A DNA stretch of 64,000 nt from Engelhardtia mirabilis (GTDB lineage Bacteria > Planctomycetota > UBA1135 > GCA-002686595): the NCBI GenBank assembly GCA_007751255.1, contig CP036296.1:2914001-2978000 (forward strand), written 5' to 3'. This document shows positions 32,362 through 42,600 of this stretch, piece after piece. Position numbers and translations under genes: made by a program. Within the stretch, counting starts at the first letter, position 1; the number at the start of each line of letters is the position of its first letter. The notes beneath the pieces are model-generated. The model was not told where the DNA came from, searched no databases, and was given only the letters and a program-made list of their open reading frames with translations.

Positions 32362-33375
32362 ATGTTCCGACGCACCGCCGCCGCGGGCGCGTTCCTGGTC
32401 CTCGCGGCCGGGAGTGCCTCCGCTCAGTCGATCGTGCGACCCGTTCCGCGGGTCGCCACTCACGAGTTGGCCAGCCTCTCGATCACGCCCGACCTGGGTC
32501 AGGGCCCGGGTTCGACCTGGGAGATGATCGGGCCGCAGCCCGACTCCGCGTCGGCCTCCGACGGGGTCACCGCGGCCTTGCAGGGGCGCCTGTGGCTGCA
32601 GCCCGACGCCGACTTCTCCGACACGGCCGGCACCGTCGCGACCCAGCGCGCCGGTTGGGACGTGGTCGTCGGTCGCCGCACCGAGTCCGGCCTGCTCCTT
32701 GCCGTGGGCCTCGAGAGCGAGGCCTCCTTCTACGACTTCGGCGGGACCCTGGGCCTGGTGCCCGGTGCGCCGGACCCCTTCAACGACCTCTACTCCACGC
32801 GCCTGGGCACGACGCTCTACTCGCCGCTCAGCAAGCGCTTGGACCTGTTCAACGGGGTCGAGTTGACCTTGGCGGGCGAGGACAACGTCGATCCCTTCGA
32901 CGGGTTGACCGTGGGTGGCTCGACCGGCCTGGCCTATCGCGCCGACGACGACTTCGAGCTCTCCTTCGGCCTCGCGGCGGCCTCGCGCCTCGAGGACGAC
33001 GCCTACCTGCTGCCCTTCATCGGCATCGACTGGCGCGTCGCCGAGGGGACCCGGCTGGTGGCGGAGGGGCCCGAGGTGCGCCTGGAGCAACGCCTCACCG
33101 ACACGGCGACCCTGACGCTCAGCGCGGAGTACGAGATCCGCCAGTTCCGGCTGAACTCCGGTGGCGTGCTCGACGACGGCGCCTTCCGCGACGAGCAGAT
33201 CGACCTGGGCGCGAGCCTCGCCTGGCAACCGACCGCGCGCACCCGTGTGGAGTTCGGCGCGGGCTACACGGTCTGGCGCGAGCTGACCTTCCTCGGGAAC
33301 GACGGCTCGAGTCTGGGGCAGAGCGAGACCGAGCCCGCGCCCTACGGCGCTCTGACGATCTCGCTGACGTTCTGA
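32362..33375 (+). CDS. outer-membrane beta-barrel protein (DUF6268-like)
   Basis: 337 residues. A signal peptide (MFRRTAAAGAFLVLAAGSASAQ) is followed by alternating amphipathic strands (for example GWDVVVGRRTESGLLLAVGLESEASFYDFGGTL, ELSFGLAAASRLEDDAYLLPFIGIDWRV) and the C-terminal strand ALTISLTF ending in Phe, the usual barrel-assembly signal. This resembles barrels annotated as DUF6268 in planctomycetes; the name is from memory of the pattern. No substrate is suggested. Its start at 32362 is divergent from the HDAC-like gene, and it converges on the sugar-transferase gene with a shared terminator hairpin. Confidence 0.75.
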   Translation: MFRRTAAAGAFLVLAAGSASAQSIVRPVPRVATHELASLSITPDLGQGPGSTWEMIGPQPDSASASDGVTAALQGRLWLQPDADFSDTAGTVATQRAGWDVVVGRRTESGLLLAVGLESEASFYDFGGTLGLVPGAPDPFNDLYSTRLGTTLYSPLSKRLDLFNGVELTLAGEDNVDPFDGLTVGGSTGLAYRADDDFELSFGLAAASRLEDDAYLLPFIGIDWRVAEGTRLVAEGPEVRLEQRLTDTATLTLSAEYEIRQFRLNSGGVLDDGAFRDEQIDLGASLAWQPTARTRVEFGAGYTVWRELTFLGNDGSSLGQSETEPAPYGALTISLTF

Positions 33376-33432
33376 GCGGCGTCGGTCCCTTGCGGCGCTC
33401 GGATCGACGGCGCCGGGACCATCGGACCGCAC

Positions 33433-33462
33433 CTGGCTGGCGCCGAAACCGGCGCCGGTCAG
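33433..33462. terminator. bidirectional terminator hairpin between barrel and sugar-transferase genes
   Basis: A 13-bp stem (33433-33445 with 33450-33462, two G-U pairs on one strand) and an AAAC loop. The stem overlaps the stop codon of the sugar-transferase gene (33459). Confidence 0.65.
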
Positions 33463-34319
33463 TTCCAGACCGAGTTCGGCGTGGGCCGACGGGCGGCCTC
33501 GCGCTCGGCCGCCGTGCCGGTCATCTTCTCGTGCCAACGCCAGCCGTCGAGCTTGAGCATCGTCACGGCGGTGCGCCAGACGATCCACAGGTCGAGGCCC
33601 AGGCTCAGCCGCCGCACGTACTCGGCCGAAAGCTCGAGCTTCTCGCAGTAGGCCTCGACGCAACGCCCGGTGTAGCCCTGTTGGACCTGGGCGTAGCCGG
33701 TGATGCCGGGCTTGGCGACCAAGCGCTGGGCGAAGCCCGGAACGGCCTCCTCGGCCCAGGTCTCGATCTCGACCATCTCCGGCCGCGGACCGATCAGGCT
33801 CATGTCGCCGAGCAGCACGTTGATGAGCTGGGGCAGCTCGTCCAGGTGCGAGTTCCGCAGCAGCTTGCCGAAGCGCGTCACGCGCAGCCGGTCATCGCCG
33901 GAGTGCCACGAGTGGTAGCTCCCCGAGCGGCTCTCGCGCATCGTGCGGAACTTGTAGATGCGGAACTCACAGCCCCGGTGACCCACCCGCGTCTGGGCGA
34001 ACAGGATCTCGCTCGGCCGGCGGAAGAGGCAGAGGTTGACCAGCGCGATCGGAACGGCGAGCGCCAACGCCAAGGGCGCGGTCAAGACCAGGACGGCGAG
34101 GTCGAACAGGCGCTTGCCGCGACGGGCGTAGAAGTTGCCGGGCAGTTCCCAGCTCGGAGCGTCGGGCGCGGTCGCATTGGCCATCAGGGCCGCCACGGAG
34201 GTCCCCGGCAGGGACTCCTGGGGCAGGGCCGGCCGCGGCTCGATCGACGGGCGCTCGACGCGCTTGGTCTGTCGCTCGCCGCTGGGGCGCAGGGGGGGAT
34301 AGGTGACTCGTTCGATCAT
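33459..34319 (-). CDS. polyprenyl-phosphate sugar-1-phosphate transferase (priming glycosyltransferase)
   Basis: 286 residues; transfers a sugar-1-phosphate to undecaprenyl phosphate to start a repeat unit. After a non-conserved N-terminus there is one reentrant hydrophobic helix (LFDLAVLVLTAPLALALAVPIALVNL), then the catalytic domain: LFAQTRVGHRG, FRIYKFRTMR, LLRNSHLDELPQLINVLLGDMSLIGPRPE, and KPGITGYAQVQQGYTG, all conserved in WcaJ/PglC-type enzymes. The catalytic Asp-Glu of such enzymes is in HLDELPQ. The ATG at 34319 begins MIERVTYPP. It is the first recognisable gene of the surface-polysaccharide locus, divergent from the carbamoyltransferase. Confidence 0.92.
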   Translation of the reverse strand: MIERVTYPPLRPSGERQTKRVERPSIEPRPALPQESLPGTSVAALMANATAPDAPSWELPGNFYARRGKRLFDLAVLVLTAPLALALAVPIALVNLCLFRRPSEILFAQTRVGHRGCEFRIYKFRTMRESRSGSYHSWHSGDDRLRVTRFGKLLRNSHLDELPQLINVLLGDMSLIGPRPEMVEIETWAEEAVPGFAQRLVAKPGITGYAQVQQGYTGRCVEAYCEKLELSAEYVRRLSLGLDLWIVWRTAVTMLKLDGWRWHEKMTGTAAEREAARRPTPNSVWN

Positions 34320-34596
34320 CGCGCTGACCTTGGACGGTGCCACGAGGGGGCAGCCGCTCCGAGGGCATCGGCTCACCCGACGACCGGCCTTAGCGCCCAG
34401 CGGCCGGTTTCTCGCGACTGGCAGCGCTCGCAGCCCGCCCGCGGCCAGCGGTGAGGCCGGCGAGCCTTCCCCTGCATGGGATCCGCGCCCGCGGCGTCCG
34501 TCCGGCGCTCATCCGTTCCGGGACCTGGCGCCGATGAGCGCCCGGGCCCGACCCCCTTTCCCCTCCGCACGAGCTGACCGACCCCCGTTCGAATCC

Positions 34597-36438
34597 ATGC
34601 ACGGACGCACAGTGATCCTGGGCCTCAACGCCTGGCACGGCGACTCCGCCGCCGCACTCATCGTCGATGGACAACTCGTGGCCGCGGCCGAGGAGGAGCG
34701 CTTCCGGCGCGTGAAGCACTGGGCCGGCTTCCCGTCCCAGGCGGTGCGCTACTGCCTCGAGTCGGCGGGCCTGACCCTGGCCGACGTGGATCACGTGGCC
34801 ATCAACCGCGACCCCCGCGCGAACCTGCTCTACAAGCTCGGCTACGCCCTGCGTCGTCGGCCGAGCTTCCGCCTGCTGCGCTCGCGCCTGGCCAACGCCA
34901 GCCGGGTGCGCGACCTGCGCGCGGAGCTGATCCGCGGCCTGGGCGCCTGCGGCGACGACTTCCGCGCCCGTGTCCACCACGTCGAACACCACCGCGCGCA
35001 CCTGGCCAGCGCCTACCTGGTCTCGCCCTTCCAGAGCGCCGCGGTCGTCTCGGTCGACGGCTTTGGCGACTTCTCGAGCGCCATGTGGGCCCACGGCCAC
35101 GGCACCGACATGGTCGAGCTCGGCCGCGTGCGCTTCCCGCACAGCCTGGGCCTGTACTACCTGGCCCTGACCCAGCACCTGGGCTTCCCCAACTACGGCG
35201 ACGAGTACAAGGTCATGGGCATGGCCGCCTACGGCGAGCCCGTGTACCTCGACGCCCTGCGCAGGGTCGTGAAGCTGCGCCACGACGGCGGCTTCGAGCT
35301 GAACCTCGACTACTTCGTGCACCACAAGGGCGGCGTGCCGATGACCTGGGACGGCGGCGAGCCGCGCCTGGGCCGCGCCTTCTCGCCCAAGCTCGAGGAG
35401 CTCCTCGGTCCGGCGCGCTTCGTCGACGAAGCACTCGAGCAGCGCCACTACGACCTGGCCGCCTCGATCCAGGCCATGTACGAGGAGGCGTTCTTCCACA
35501 TGCTGTGCGCCCTCCATGCCCAGACCGGCGAGACGTCCCTGTGCGTGGCCGGCGGCTGCGGCATGAACAGCCTGGCCAATGGCCGCATCACGACCCAGAC
35601 GCCCTTCGAGGAGGTCTACGTCCAGGCCGCCGCCGGCGACGCCGGGGGCTCGATCGGCGCCGCCGCCGAGGTCTGGTGCGGCGTGCTCGGCCGCCGGCGT
35701 CTGTTCACCATGGACCACGCCTACTTCGGGCCGCAGTTCGACGCCGAGGAGATCGGCGCAGTCGTCGCCGCCGCCGAGGGCCGCATCGACTCCGAGGGCT
35801 GCGAAGCCGTGGTCGAGTCCGACGAGGGCGCCCTGTGCGAGCGCGTCGCCGAGGCGATCGCCGAAGGCAAGGTCGTGGGCTGGTTCCAGGGCCGCATGGA
35901 GTGGGGCCCGCGGGCCCTCGGCAACCGCTCGATCCTGGGCGACCCGCGCCGCAGCGACCTCAAGGACATCCTCAACCTCAAGATCAAGCGCCGCGAGTCC
36001 TTCCGGCCCTTCGCGCCGTCCGTCCTGCGCGAGCACATGTCCGCCTGGTTCGACCAGACCGGCGACGTGCCCTTCATGGGTCAGGTCTTCCCGATCCGCG
36101 AGGAGAAGCGCGACAAGGTCCCCGCCGTCACCCACGCCGACGGCACCGGCCGCCTGCAGACCGTCGAGCGCGCCACCAACCCCCGCTACTGGCGCCTGAT
36201 CCGCGCCTTCGAAGAGCGCACCGGCGTGCCCATGCTGGTCAACACCTCGTTCAACGAGAACGAGCCCGTGGTCTGCCACCCGCGCGAGGCCCTCGATTGC
36301 TTCCTGCGGACGAAGATGGACCTGCTCGTGCTCGGCGACCACCTGATCGAACGCGTCTCCGTGGCCCAGGCCGCGAAGAGCGTTGCGGCGGCGCTGCCGG
36401 CATCGGGCGGCGTACCGGCCGAGCCGAAGCGCGGTTGA
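34597..36438 (+). CDS. carbamoyltransferase (NodU/CmcH family)
   Basis: 613 residues. The N-terminal Kae1-like domain shows LGLNAWHGDSAAALIVDGQLVAAAEEERFRRVKH, the HHxxH-type metal site HHVEHHRAHLASAYLVSPF, and VSVDGFGDFSSAMW. The C-terminal YrdC-like domain shows WFQGRMEWGPRALGNRSILGDPR and LVNTSFNENEPVVCHP. These enzymes carbamoylate sugars or antibiotics from carbamoyl phosphate; in this locus a sugar of the polysaccharide is the likely acceptor. The ATG at 34597 starts at the conserved N-terminus. It lies divergent from the priming transferase. Family firm, acceptor inferred. Confidence 0.92.
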   Translation: MHGRTVILGLNAWHGDSAAALIVDGQLVAAAEEERFRRVKHWAGFPSQAVRYCLESAGLTLADVDHVAINRDPRANLLYKLGYALRRRPSFRLLRSRLANASRVRDLRAELIRGLGACGDDFRARVHHVEHHRAHLASAYLVSPFQSAAVVSVDGFGDFSSAMWAHGHGTDMVELGRVRFPHSLGLYYLALTQHLGFPNYGDEYKVMGMAAYGEPVYLDALRRVVKLRHDGGFELNLDYFVHHKGGVPMTWDGGEPRLGRAFSPKLEELLGPARFVDEALEQRHYDLAASIQAMYEEAFFHMLCALHAQTGETSLCVAGGCGMNSLANGRITTQTPFEEVYVQAAAGDAGGSIGAAAEVWCGVLGRRRLFTMDHAYFGPQFDAEEIGAVVAAAEGRIDSEGCEAVVESDEGALCERVAEAIAEGKVVGWFQGRMEWGPRALGNRSILGDPRRSDLKDILNLKIKRRESFRPFAPSVLREHMSAWFDQTGDVPFMGQVFPIREEKRDKVPAVTHADGTGRLQTVERATNPRYWRLIRAFEERTGVPMLVNTSFNENEPVVCHPREALDCFLRTKMDLLVLGDHLIERVSVAQAAKSVAAALPASGGVPAEPKRG

Positions 36439-36465
36439 GGCGCGGGCCTGACCGCGGCCGGGACC

Positions 36466-39400
36466 CTACTTGGCGACCGACGAAACGGGTCGTTCGTAGA
36501 CCGCGCCGACTTGCTCCGCGATGGCAATCAGGATCGAGTCGTCGACGCCCTCCAGGGCCCGCCGACCGAGCACTGCCTTGGCCAGGAGATCGGGCGATCG
36601 GTCTTTCCCTAGTGAACGCAGGATCTCCCTCGCGAGCTGATAGCGGGCCACGAAGCACCGCACCGACCGTGGACCGGAGCGACTCGGACCCTCCTCGTGT
36701 CCGAGTCCGCGCGCCGCGGAGCGAATGGCCCGGCGTTCCTCAGCGGTGAAGACTGCACTCGGCTCGAGAGGCGCGGCCGGTTCCGGTGGCTCAACGACGT
36801 GCTCCTGGAGCGGCGGGTAACCGGAGCCGTCGGACCCGCGGAGCTCTAGCATCGCGGGAGGCGTCGCCCGAGACTCTTCGTCCACGTTGCCGGTAGCGGC
36901 CTCGAAGTCGTCGACGTCATCTGCATCTTGGTCGGACCCGCCCTCGGACGGGGTCGACTCCGCAGATTCGGTTGGCCTCGCCACGGGCTCCTCCACCTCC
37001 TCTGGGCCGAGAATGCCGGCGGCGACCTCGTCCAGCTCGTCGGGCGAGATGGGGCCCAAGCGCAGGTAAGCCACGAAGATCTTCTCGAGGTTCTCTTGCA
37101 GCACGTCCAGGTCGTCGAGACCCTCGAATGCGGTGCTCTTCGCCTGCTCGTTCGACGCACGCAGGGTCTCGTACTTGGCGAGGATCGCGCGACCGAACGC
37201 GACCTCGTCCACGAGCATCACGACGAAGAGGCGCCCCTTTAGCCTCGGTTGCTCGAGGAACAACTTAAGGGACTCTGCAATCTCGAGCATCGCCTTGGGT
37301 TCGCAGCGGTCGAGGTCGTCGACGACGAGGATGACGCGGTCAGGATGAGGACCGCCGTGGGCGGCGGCGATCCAGAACCAATAGGCGATGAGCCAAGCGA
37401 CGCACGCTCCAGTGCCGAGCGCCAAGACCGCGATACGCCCGGTCCAAGGGTCCGCTCCAAGGACTCTTGTGGTCACGGCGCAGGTGACGACTGCGCCGAC
37501 CACAGTCGCCACTGAGACGAGAAGCGCGCCGCGCCAGGCAGCGAAGGCCGCTGTGGTCTCGTTCTGATCGTCCGGGCCATCGCGGGCGGTCGGTGTCCAG
37601 GCGCGGATGAGTGCTTCCAAGTCGTTCCCGAGTACCGCCTGAAGGCCGAGATGCGCTTCGTGTCGGGCCACCGCTAGAAACCGCTTGCGAAGGAGGCCCG
37701 CCCGGCTGGTCATGGCGGCCAGCAGGTTGAGACCAGCAAGCAAGCCCCCAGCGCCCGCCAGCACGTCGAGGGCTGCTGACCCTCCGTCCTGGAGCGGCAC
37801 CAGAACCAGCAGCACGAGTAGGAGAGACCATACGAGCGGCGCAGTGCCGTTCTTGATCAGGGCTGTTCGAAGAGCCAAGCCCAAGCTGCGCGCCGTCGAA
37901 CCGTCGACCGCCCGTCCGCGAACGGTCTCATACAGATTCACCCAAAGTCCTGGCGTCGAGGGGTACTTCCAGGCGCTGAACTGAACCGTGGCCCAGTTCT
38001 CTCGCTCCAAGCGCTTGCAAACCAAGTCCATCAGGAAGGTCTTGCCACGTCCCCAGTGACCCAGCAGTCCGAAGCACAGCTCATCCTGCGCCCCGGCGAA
38101 GAACCGCGCCAAGGCCTGTGCGTACTCCCTTGCGTGCAGACATGCCTCTTCGGGCGTCGCGTTGGCCCGGAACCAAGCTGGTAGGCGCGATGCCAAGACC
38201 TGGACGAGTTCCGGTGCCCTCTCGTCTGCGGCGCTGGGCGTGATCGCGCCTGAGTCCGAGACTTCCGCGCCCAGGTCCACAGCCCGTCGCTCAGCCAGAT
38301 TGAGGACCTCATTCAGCCCTTCGATGCCAAGTCCAGGCGGCAAAGTGCGCAGGGCGCGTGCGAAGGTCGCCGGCATCCAGTCGGCGGTGGAGAGGGTGAG
38401 CCCCTTCCTGGCCATCTGGAGCGCTTCGTCGGGGCGACCGCGGTAGAGTGCGATCTCGGCGAGGTCGAAGAAACACCAGGGGGTGTCTTCGGGGGGGTCT
38501 GCGAAGGCTTGCTCCGAACGGTGTTCCTCCGCCTCGTCCAGCAGGTCTGAAAGAACCTCGAGCTCGAGCTTGCCGCTCGCTCGTGCCTGGAGCTTCACCG
38601 CCATCAACACGGGGTACGGGTCTCCCTTGGAACCGATCGCCGCAGTGAGATAGCAGTCGAAGGCCTGCTCCTCCTCACCGGCCCTGTACAGGAGTCCCCC
38701 CAGGCTCGCGAGCGCATCGAAGTCCTGCGCGTCGATCTTGATCGCCCGGCGCAGCTCCCGCTCGCCCGCGCGGGGGTCCTTGCGGCCGTCGAGCTTGTTG
38801 AGCGCGATGCCCAGCTCTCGCCAGGCAGGAGCCGAGGATTCGTCGATCTCGACCGCCTGGCGGAGCGAGGTGACGGCGTCGATCCAGCGACCGTTGGCCT
38901 TGGCCTGGCGAGCGATCTCGAGGAGCTCGGCCGCCTCCTTGGGCGACGGCGACTCGGAGCGAGGCGACTCAGTCATCGTCGGCGTCGGAGTCTCGGATCG
39001 ATGCGGTTCGGCATCTCCGTTCCGACGCGCCTTGGCCAGAACGTCGCGCATGGTGCGGGCCAGAGCGTCGGACGACCTCTCCATGGAGTCGGTACTTCCC
39101 AGGTCGTACGCGACATTTCGAGTCATCGGGCGGCGCGCAGGGACTTCTACCGAGTGGGGACGCAGGACGACCGTCGACAGCCCTCGCGCCTGACGGTCCT
39201 CGATGGCCTTGTCCAGCAACAGCCGAGGTGTCCAGTGGAGATCCACGACGGCGATTGGAGCCTCGAGCACGGCCGGCCAGAAGTCGATCATCTCGATCTT
39301 CTGGTCGCGGGACCGAAGCGAGACGTGGGCCGGGCGGTAGATATCCAATCCCGCGGAGTCCCGACGCGTGGCACGCTCGACGGCGGGCTTGACGACGACC

Positions 39401-39600
39401 TCGACCAACTCGTCGAGATCGATGACGGCGTCGTTCTGGATGAATGAGTGCTTGCCGGACGGAATCAGCACCAAACAAGTGCGGTCCAGATTCTCCGGAG
39501 GGGGCAGGTTCGCTTCAGGCAAGGCTCGCGTCTCCTCTCTCGTGGCTGGACGATACCAGCCGAGCGAGCAACCATCGTCGATGTACTCCTGGCCTGGCAT
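36466..39600 (-). CDS. KAP-family P-loop NTPase with N-terminal nucleotide-processing-like domain and TPRs
   Basis: 1044 residues. Residues 41-165 (CLVLIPSGKHSF.. IDLDELVEVVVKPAVERA.. APIAVVDLHWTPRL.. STVVLRP.. NVAYDL) resemble the Rossmann-like domain, distantly related to nucleoside deoxyribosyltransferases, found in front of many prokaryotic signalling and conflict proteins; the usual ELG segment is changed, so activity is doubtful. TPR-like helices occupy about 222-420. A KAP NTPase follows: Walker A GHWGRGKT (514-521), four membrane helices (588-603, 610-630, 690-713, 722-746) inserted before Walker B ILVVDDLDRCEP (757-768). An acidic low-complexity region precedes the C-terminal end. 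It looks less GC-rich than the neighbours. KAP NTPases are known in defence; that role here is inference. Confidence 0.8.
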   Translation of the reverse strand: MPGQEYIDDGCSLGWYRPATREETRALPEANLPPPENLDRTCLVLIPSGKHSFIQNDAVIDLDELVEVVVKPAVERATRRDSAGLDIYRPAHVSLRSRDQKIEMIDFWPAVLEAPIAVVDLHWTPRLLLDKAIEDRQARGLSTVVLRPHSVEVPARRPMTRNVAYDLGSTDSMERSSDALARTMRDVLAKARRNGDAEPHRSETPTPTMTESPRSESPSPKEAAELLEIARQAKANGRWIDAVTSLRQAVEIDESSAPAWRELGIALNKLDGRKDPRAGERELRRAIKIDAQDFDALASLGGLLYRAGEEEQAFDCYLTAAIGSKGDPYPVLMAVKLQARASGKLELEVLSDLLDEAEEHRSEQAFADPPEDTPWCFFDLAEIALYRGRPDEALQMARKGLTLSTADWMPATFARALRTLPPGLGIEGLNEVLNLAERRAVDLGAEVSDSGAITPSAADERAPELVQVLASRLPAWFRANATPEEACLHAREYAQALARFFAGAQDELCFGLLGHWGRGKTFLMDLVCKRLERENWATVQFSAWKYPSTPGLWVNLYETVRGRAVDGSTARSLGLALRTALIKNGTAPLVWSLLLVLLVLVPLQDGGSAALDVLAGAGGLLAGLNLLAAMTSRAGLLRKRFLAVARHEAHLGLQAVLGNDLEALIRAWTPTARDGPDDQNETTAAFAAWRGALLVSVATVVGAVVTCAVTTRVLGADPWTGRIAVLALGTGACVAWLIAYWFWIAAAHGGPHPDRVILVVDDLDRCEPKAMLEIAESLKLFLEQPRLKGRLFVVMLVDEVAFGRAILAKYETLRASNEQAKSTAFEGLDDLDVLQENLEKIFVAYLRLGPISPDELDEVAAGILGPEEVEEPVARPTESAESTPSEGGSDQDADDVDDFEAATGNVDEESRATPPAMLELRGSDGSGYPPLQEHVVEPPEPAAPLEPSAVFTAEERRAIRSAARGLGHEEGPSRSGPRSVRCFVARYQLAREILRSLGKDRSPDLLAKAVLGRRALEGVDDSILIAIAEQVGAVYERPVSSVAK

Positions 39601-39647
39601 CGCCCTAGAATCTCGCCCGCCCCTCGCATCCGCTGGCTGCCCTCCCC

Positions 39648-42600
39648 TTGACCTTCGACTGGCTCGACGTCGCCGCCGCCGGTGGCACGGACTTCACGCC
39701 CACGGCGACCGCCGACTGGCGGCGTGCGGTGGAGTGTTTGCCGGTGCCGCTGTGCGGCGATCCGCGGCTGGACGAGCTGCACGCGGTGGTGGATCGGTGG
39801 GGAGAGCGGCGCGGGGCTCTGCGCTGCGATCCGCTGCTCGAGGACGCGGCGCGCGCGCGCATGTTGAGGAGCGTGGATGCGGAGGCGGCGCGGGAGGTCG
39901 AGCCGTTCCTGCCGCTCCTGCGCGAGTCGCCGATCCTCTTGCAGCACGTCTACGTGCTCGCCAAGCAGACCCAGGAGGAGGCGCGGCTGCACTTCCTACC
40001 GCGGGCCCTGGTGCGTTTCGGGGAGCGACTCGCCGACGTGCCGATGGGCAGTGACGCGGAGCTCAGCCTGCGGCGAGCCCTGCGCGCGACCCTGGACGAT
40101 CTGCTCGCGCGCTACGAGGGCCTGGCCCTGGTGGCGGGGGAGCTGATCCACGAGGGGGTCCAAACGCGCCGCGGCGAACGGGCGCGGGCCGGGCTCGAGG
40201 ACTGTGAGTACGCGGCCCTCGTCGAGCTGGGCCGCCAGCGGGGGCTGTGTGACCTCGACCCCGAGGGCGAGGATCGGGGCCACCGACTCGACGCGCAGCT
40301 CGACTCGCAGCTGCGGCGACATCCGATCAACACGCCAGCCCTGCGCGCGGTGGCCCGGCGGGCTTTCGAGGAGGGTCGCAACGATGGTCACGAGCTGGCC
40401 CTGGATGCCTACGGGCGTTCTCTCGAGCTGCTCGAGGCCCTCTCGCGGCGGGTGGACCTGCGGCGCATGGCGCGCCTGCGCGAGGGGCTCGAGGGCACGG
40501 ACGAGCGGCTGCGGCAGTTGACCCTGGCGGAGCTCGCGCGGCACCTCCACACCGACCATCGGGGTCAGGCGACGCCCGAGCAGCTCGCGCGCCAGGCCCT
40601 GGCCGCGGTGCTGCCCAAGCGCGGTCCGCGTCGGCGCTTTGCCGAGTGCCTGCTCGACGGGGACCGGGACGGGGCTCGCGCGACCCTCTTGTTGCTCGAG
40701 TTGAAGGGACTGCCCTTCGACCGCGGTCGCAAGGTCGAGGCCCTCTATCGCGAGGCCGGCTGCGAGGGCATCGCGCGGCTCGAGCAACGCTTTGCGGCCG
40801 AGTACGCCGACACGGCCCGCGACGCGACCTGGCTGCGTCTGGTCAAGGGCGCCTCGCGCTGGATGGCCCTGGCCCTGGGCGACGCGGGCCGCGCCGAGCG
40901 CCTGCGGCCGGTGGGCCCCGGACTGCCCCTGGCGACGCTGTTGGATCTCAAGCTGCGTCCGGCCGACCGTGCGGCGGTGGAGCGACTGCGGCGGGGCGAC
41001 CGGGCCGGTGCGGAGCTCGGTCTCCTGGAGCGCGCGGTCGAGCAACGCAGCGCCGAGGGCGTGGTCGCCTGCCTCGAGGGCGTCGACCCCGAGGATCTGG
41101 AAGAGGTCTGCGCTCGCTTCCTGAGCGACAGCGGTCGTCCCCTGGATCGGGTGCTGCACGAGGTGCTGGCTCCCACGCCCCTGCGCGACCTCGCGCTGCA
41201 CACCGTGCGGGGCGAGGCGCGCCTGGCCAGGGCGGCGCGCCTGCGCGCCGCCCTGGCCGAAATCGGCGGCGTGACCCTCGAGGATGCCTTCGCCGGACTC
41301 AGCTCCGACGAGCGCCACCTGTTGGTGGGCGACTACGACCTGGTCTACGCCGGCGCGGCCCAGGGCACCCATCGCACGCGTCTGCGAGGCATCTTCGAGC
41401 AGGACCTGCGCCGCTTGGTGGGTCGCGACGTGGCCGAGTTGGTCTCGGTCCTCGTGCGCCACGGTGGCCTGCCGCCCGAGGACCTCGCGCGCTACTACAT
41501 GCTGGGCCTGGGCACGAACGTGGCGGGGCTCGTGGACCTCCTGCGGCGCTTCGACCGCGAGGGCATCGCCGACCTGGAGCGGCGCTACGACCGCAAGTAC
41601 CGCCTCTACGGGGCGCGCGCCCTGGCCCGGCGTGAGACGGGCTCGCGCCTCGCGCGGGCCATTGCCGCGGAGCGGGCGCGCTTCGGACCCGCGGCGAGGC
41701 TGGTGGACGTGCCGCTCGTGGGCAGCCTCCTGCGGCGGGTCAGCCTGATCGACGGCCTGGTCGGCGACCTGCGCGGCGAGCTCTCCGGCGACGGCTGGTT
41801 CGACGTGCGCGACGCCCTGCGCGGCAAGCCCGAGGTGGATCGTCCGGGCGAGCTGGCCTCGCGCCTCGAGGAGCGGCGGGCCCACGAGTTCAGCGGCCGC
41901 CTGATGCGCTCGGCGCGCTTCTTCAAGCAACTGCGCCGCGCCGTGGACACGAGCCTGGCCAGCGCGCGGTCGGTGTTCCCGGTGGGCGTCGTCGACGGCG
42001 AGCCGATCGTCGCCCAGCTCGGTCAACGCCTGCGCTACCACCTCTACGCGCGGCGGGTCCTCTTGGCCTTCGACCGCTTCCGCGCCGCGAAGAACCGCGC
42101 CGGCGCCGCACTCGGTGATCGACTCGGAGGCGTGGGGGCGACCCTCGGCGCCCTGCTCGGCGCCTTCGTCGAGCGGTCGCTCTCGGGCCAGGTCTCCCTG
42201 TTGACCCTGGCCCTGGCCGGCACCGTCGGCGCCTTCATCGGCAAGACCCTGCCCAAGAAGTTGATCGCCGGCGACGCCCTCGGGACGGAGGAGATCGGCC
42301 TCGATCTCGTCCACGCCCTGATCGAGGGCGCGGGTCGTATGTTCAGCCGCCTGCGCCGCTTCGGCCGCTTCGCCGTGGACGGGATCCAGCGCGGCTTGGG
42401 TCGCACGGTGTTCAAGGTCGGCGCCAAGCGCACCATCGACCAGGTCACGCGCGGCCTGGCCTCGCGTCTGGGCGCGCGTCAGGACCGCCTGCCGCAACTG
42501 CGCGTGACGAGCTTCCGCCTGCGCGACGACCTGTCGCCGATCACCAGTGGCGCGGCGCGGGCGCGCTCGAACGTGATCGGCGCCGCACTCGATCACGAGC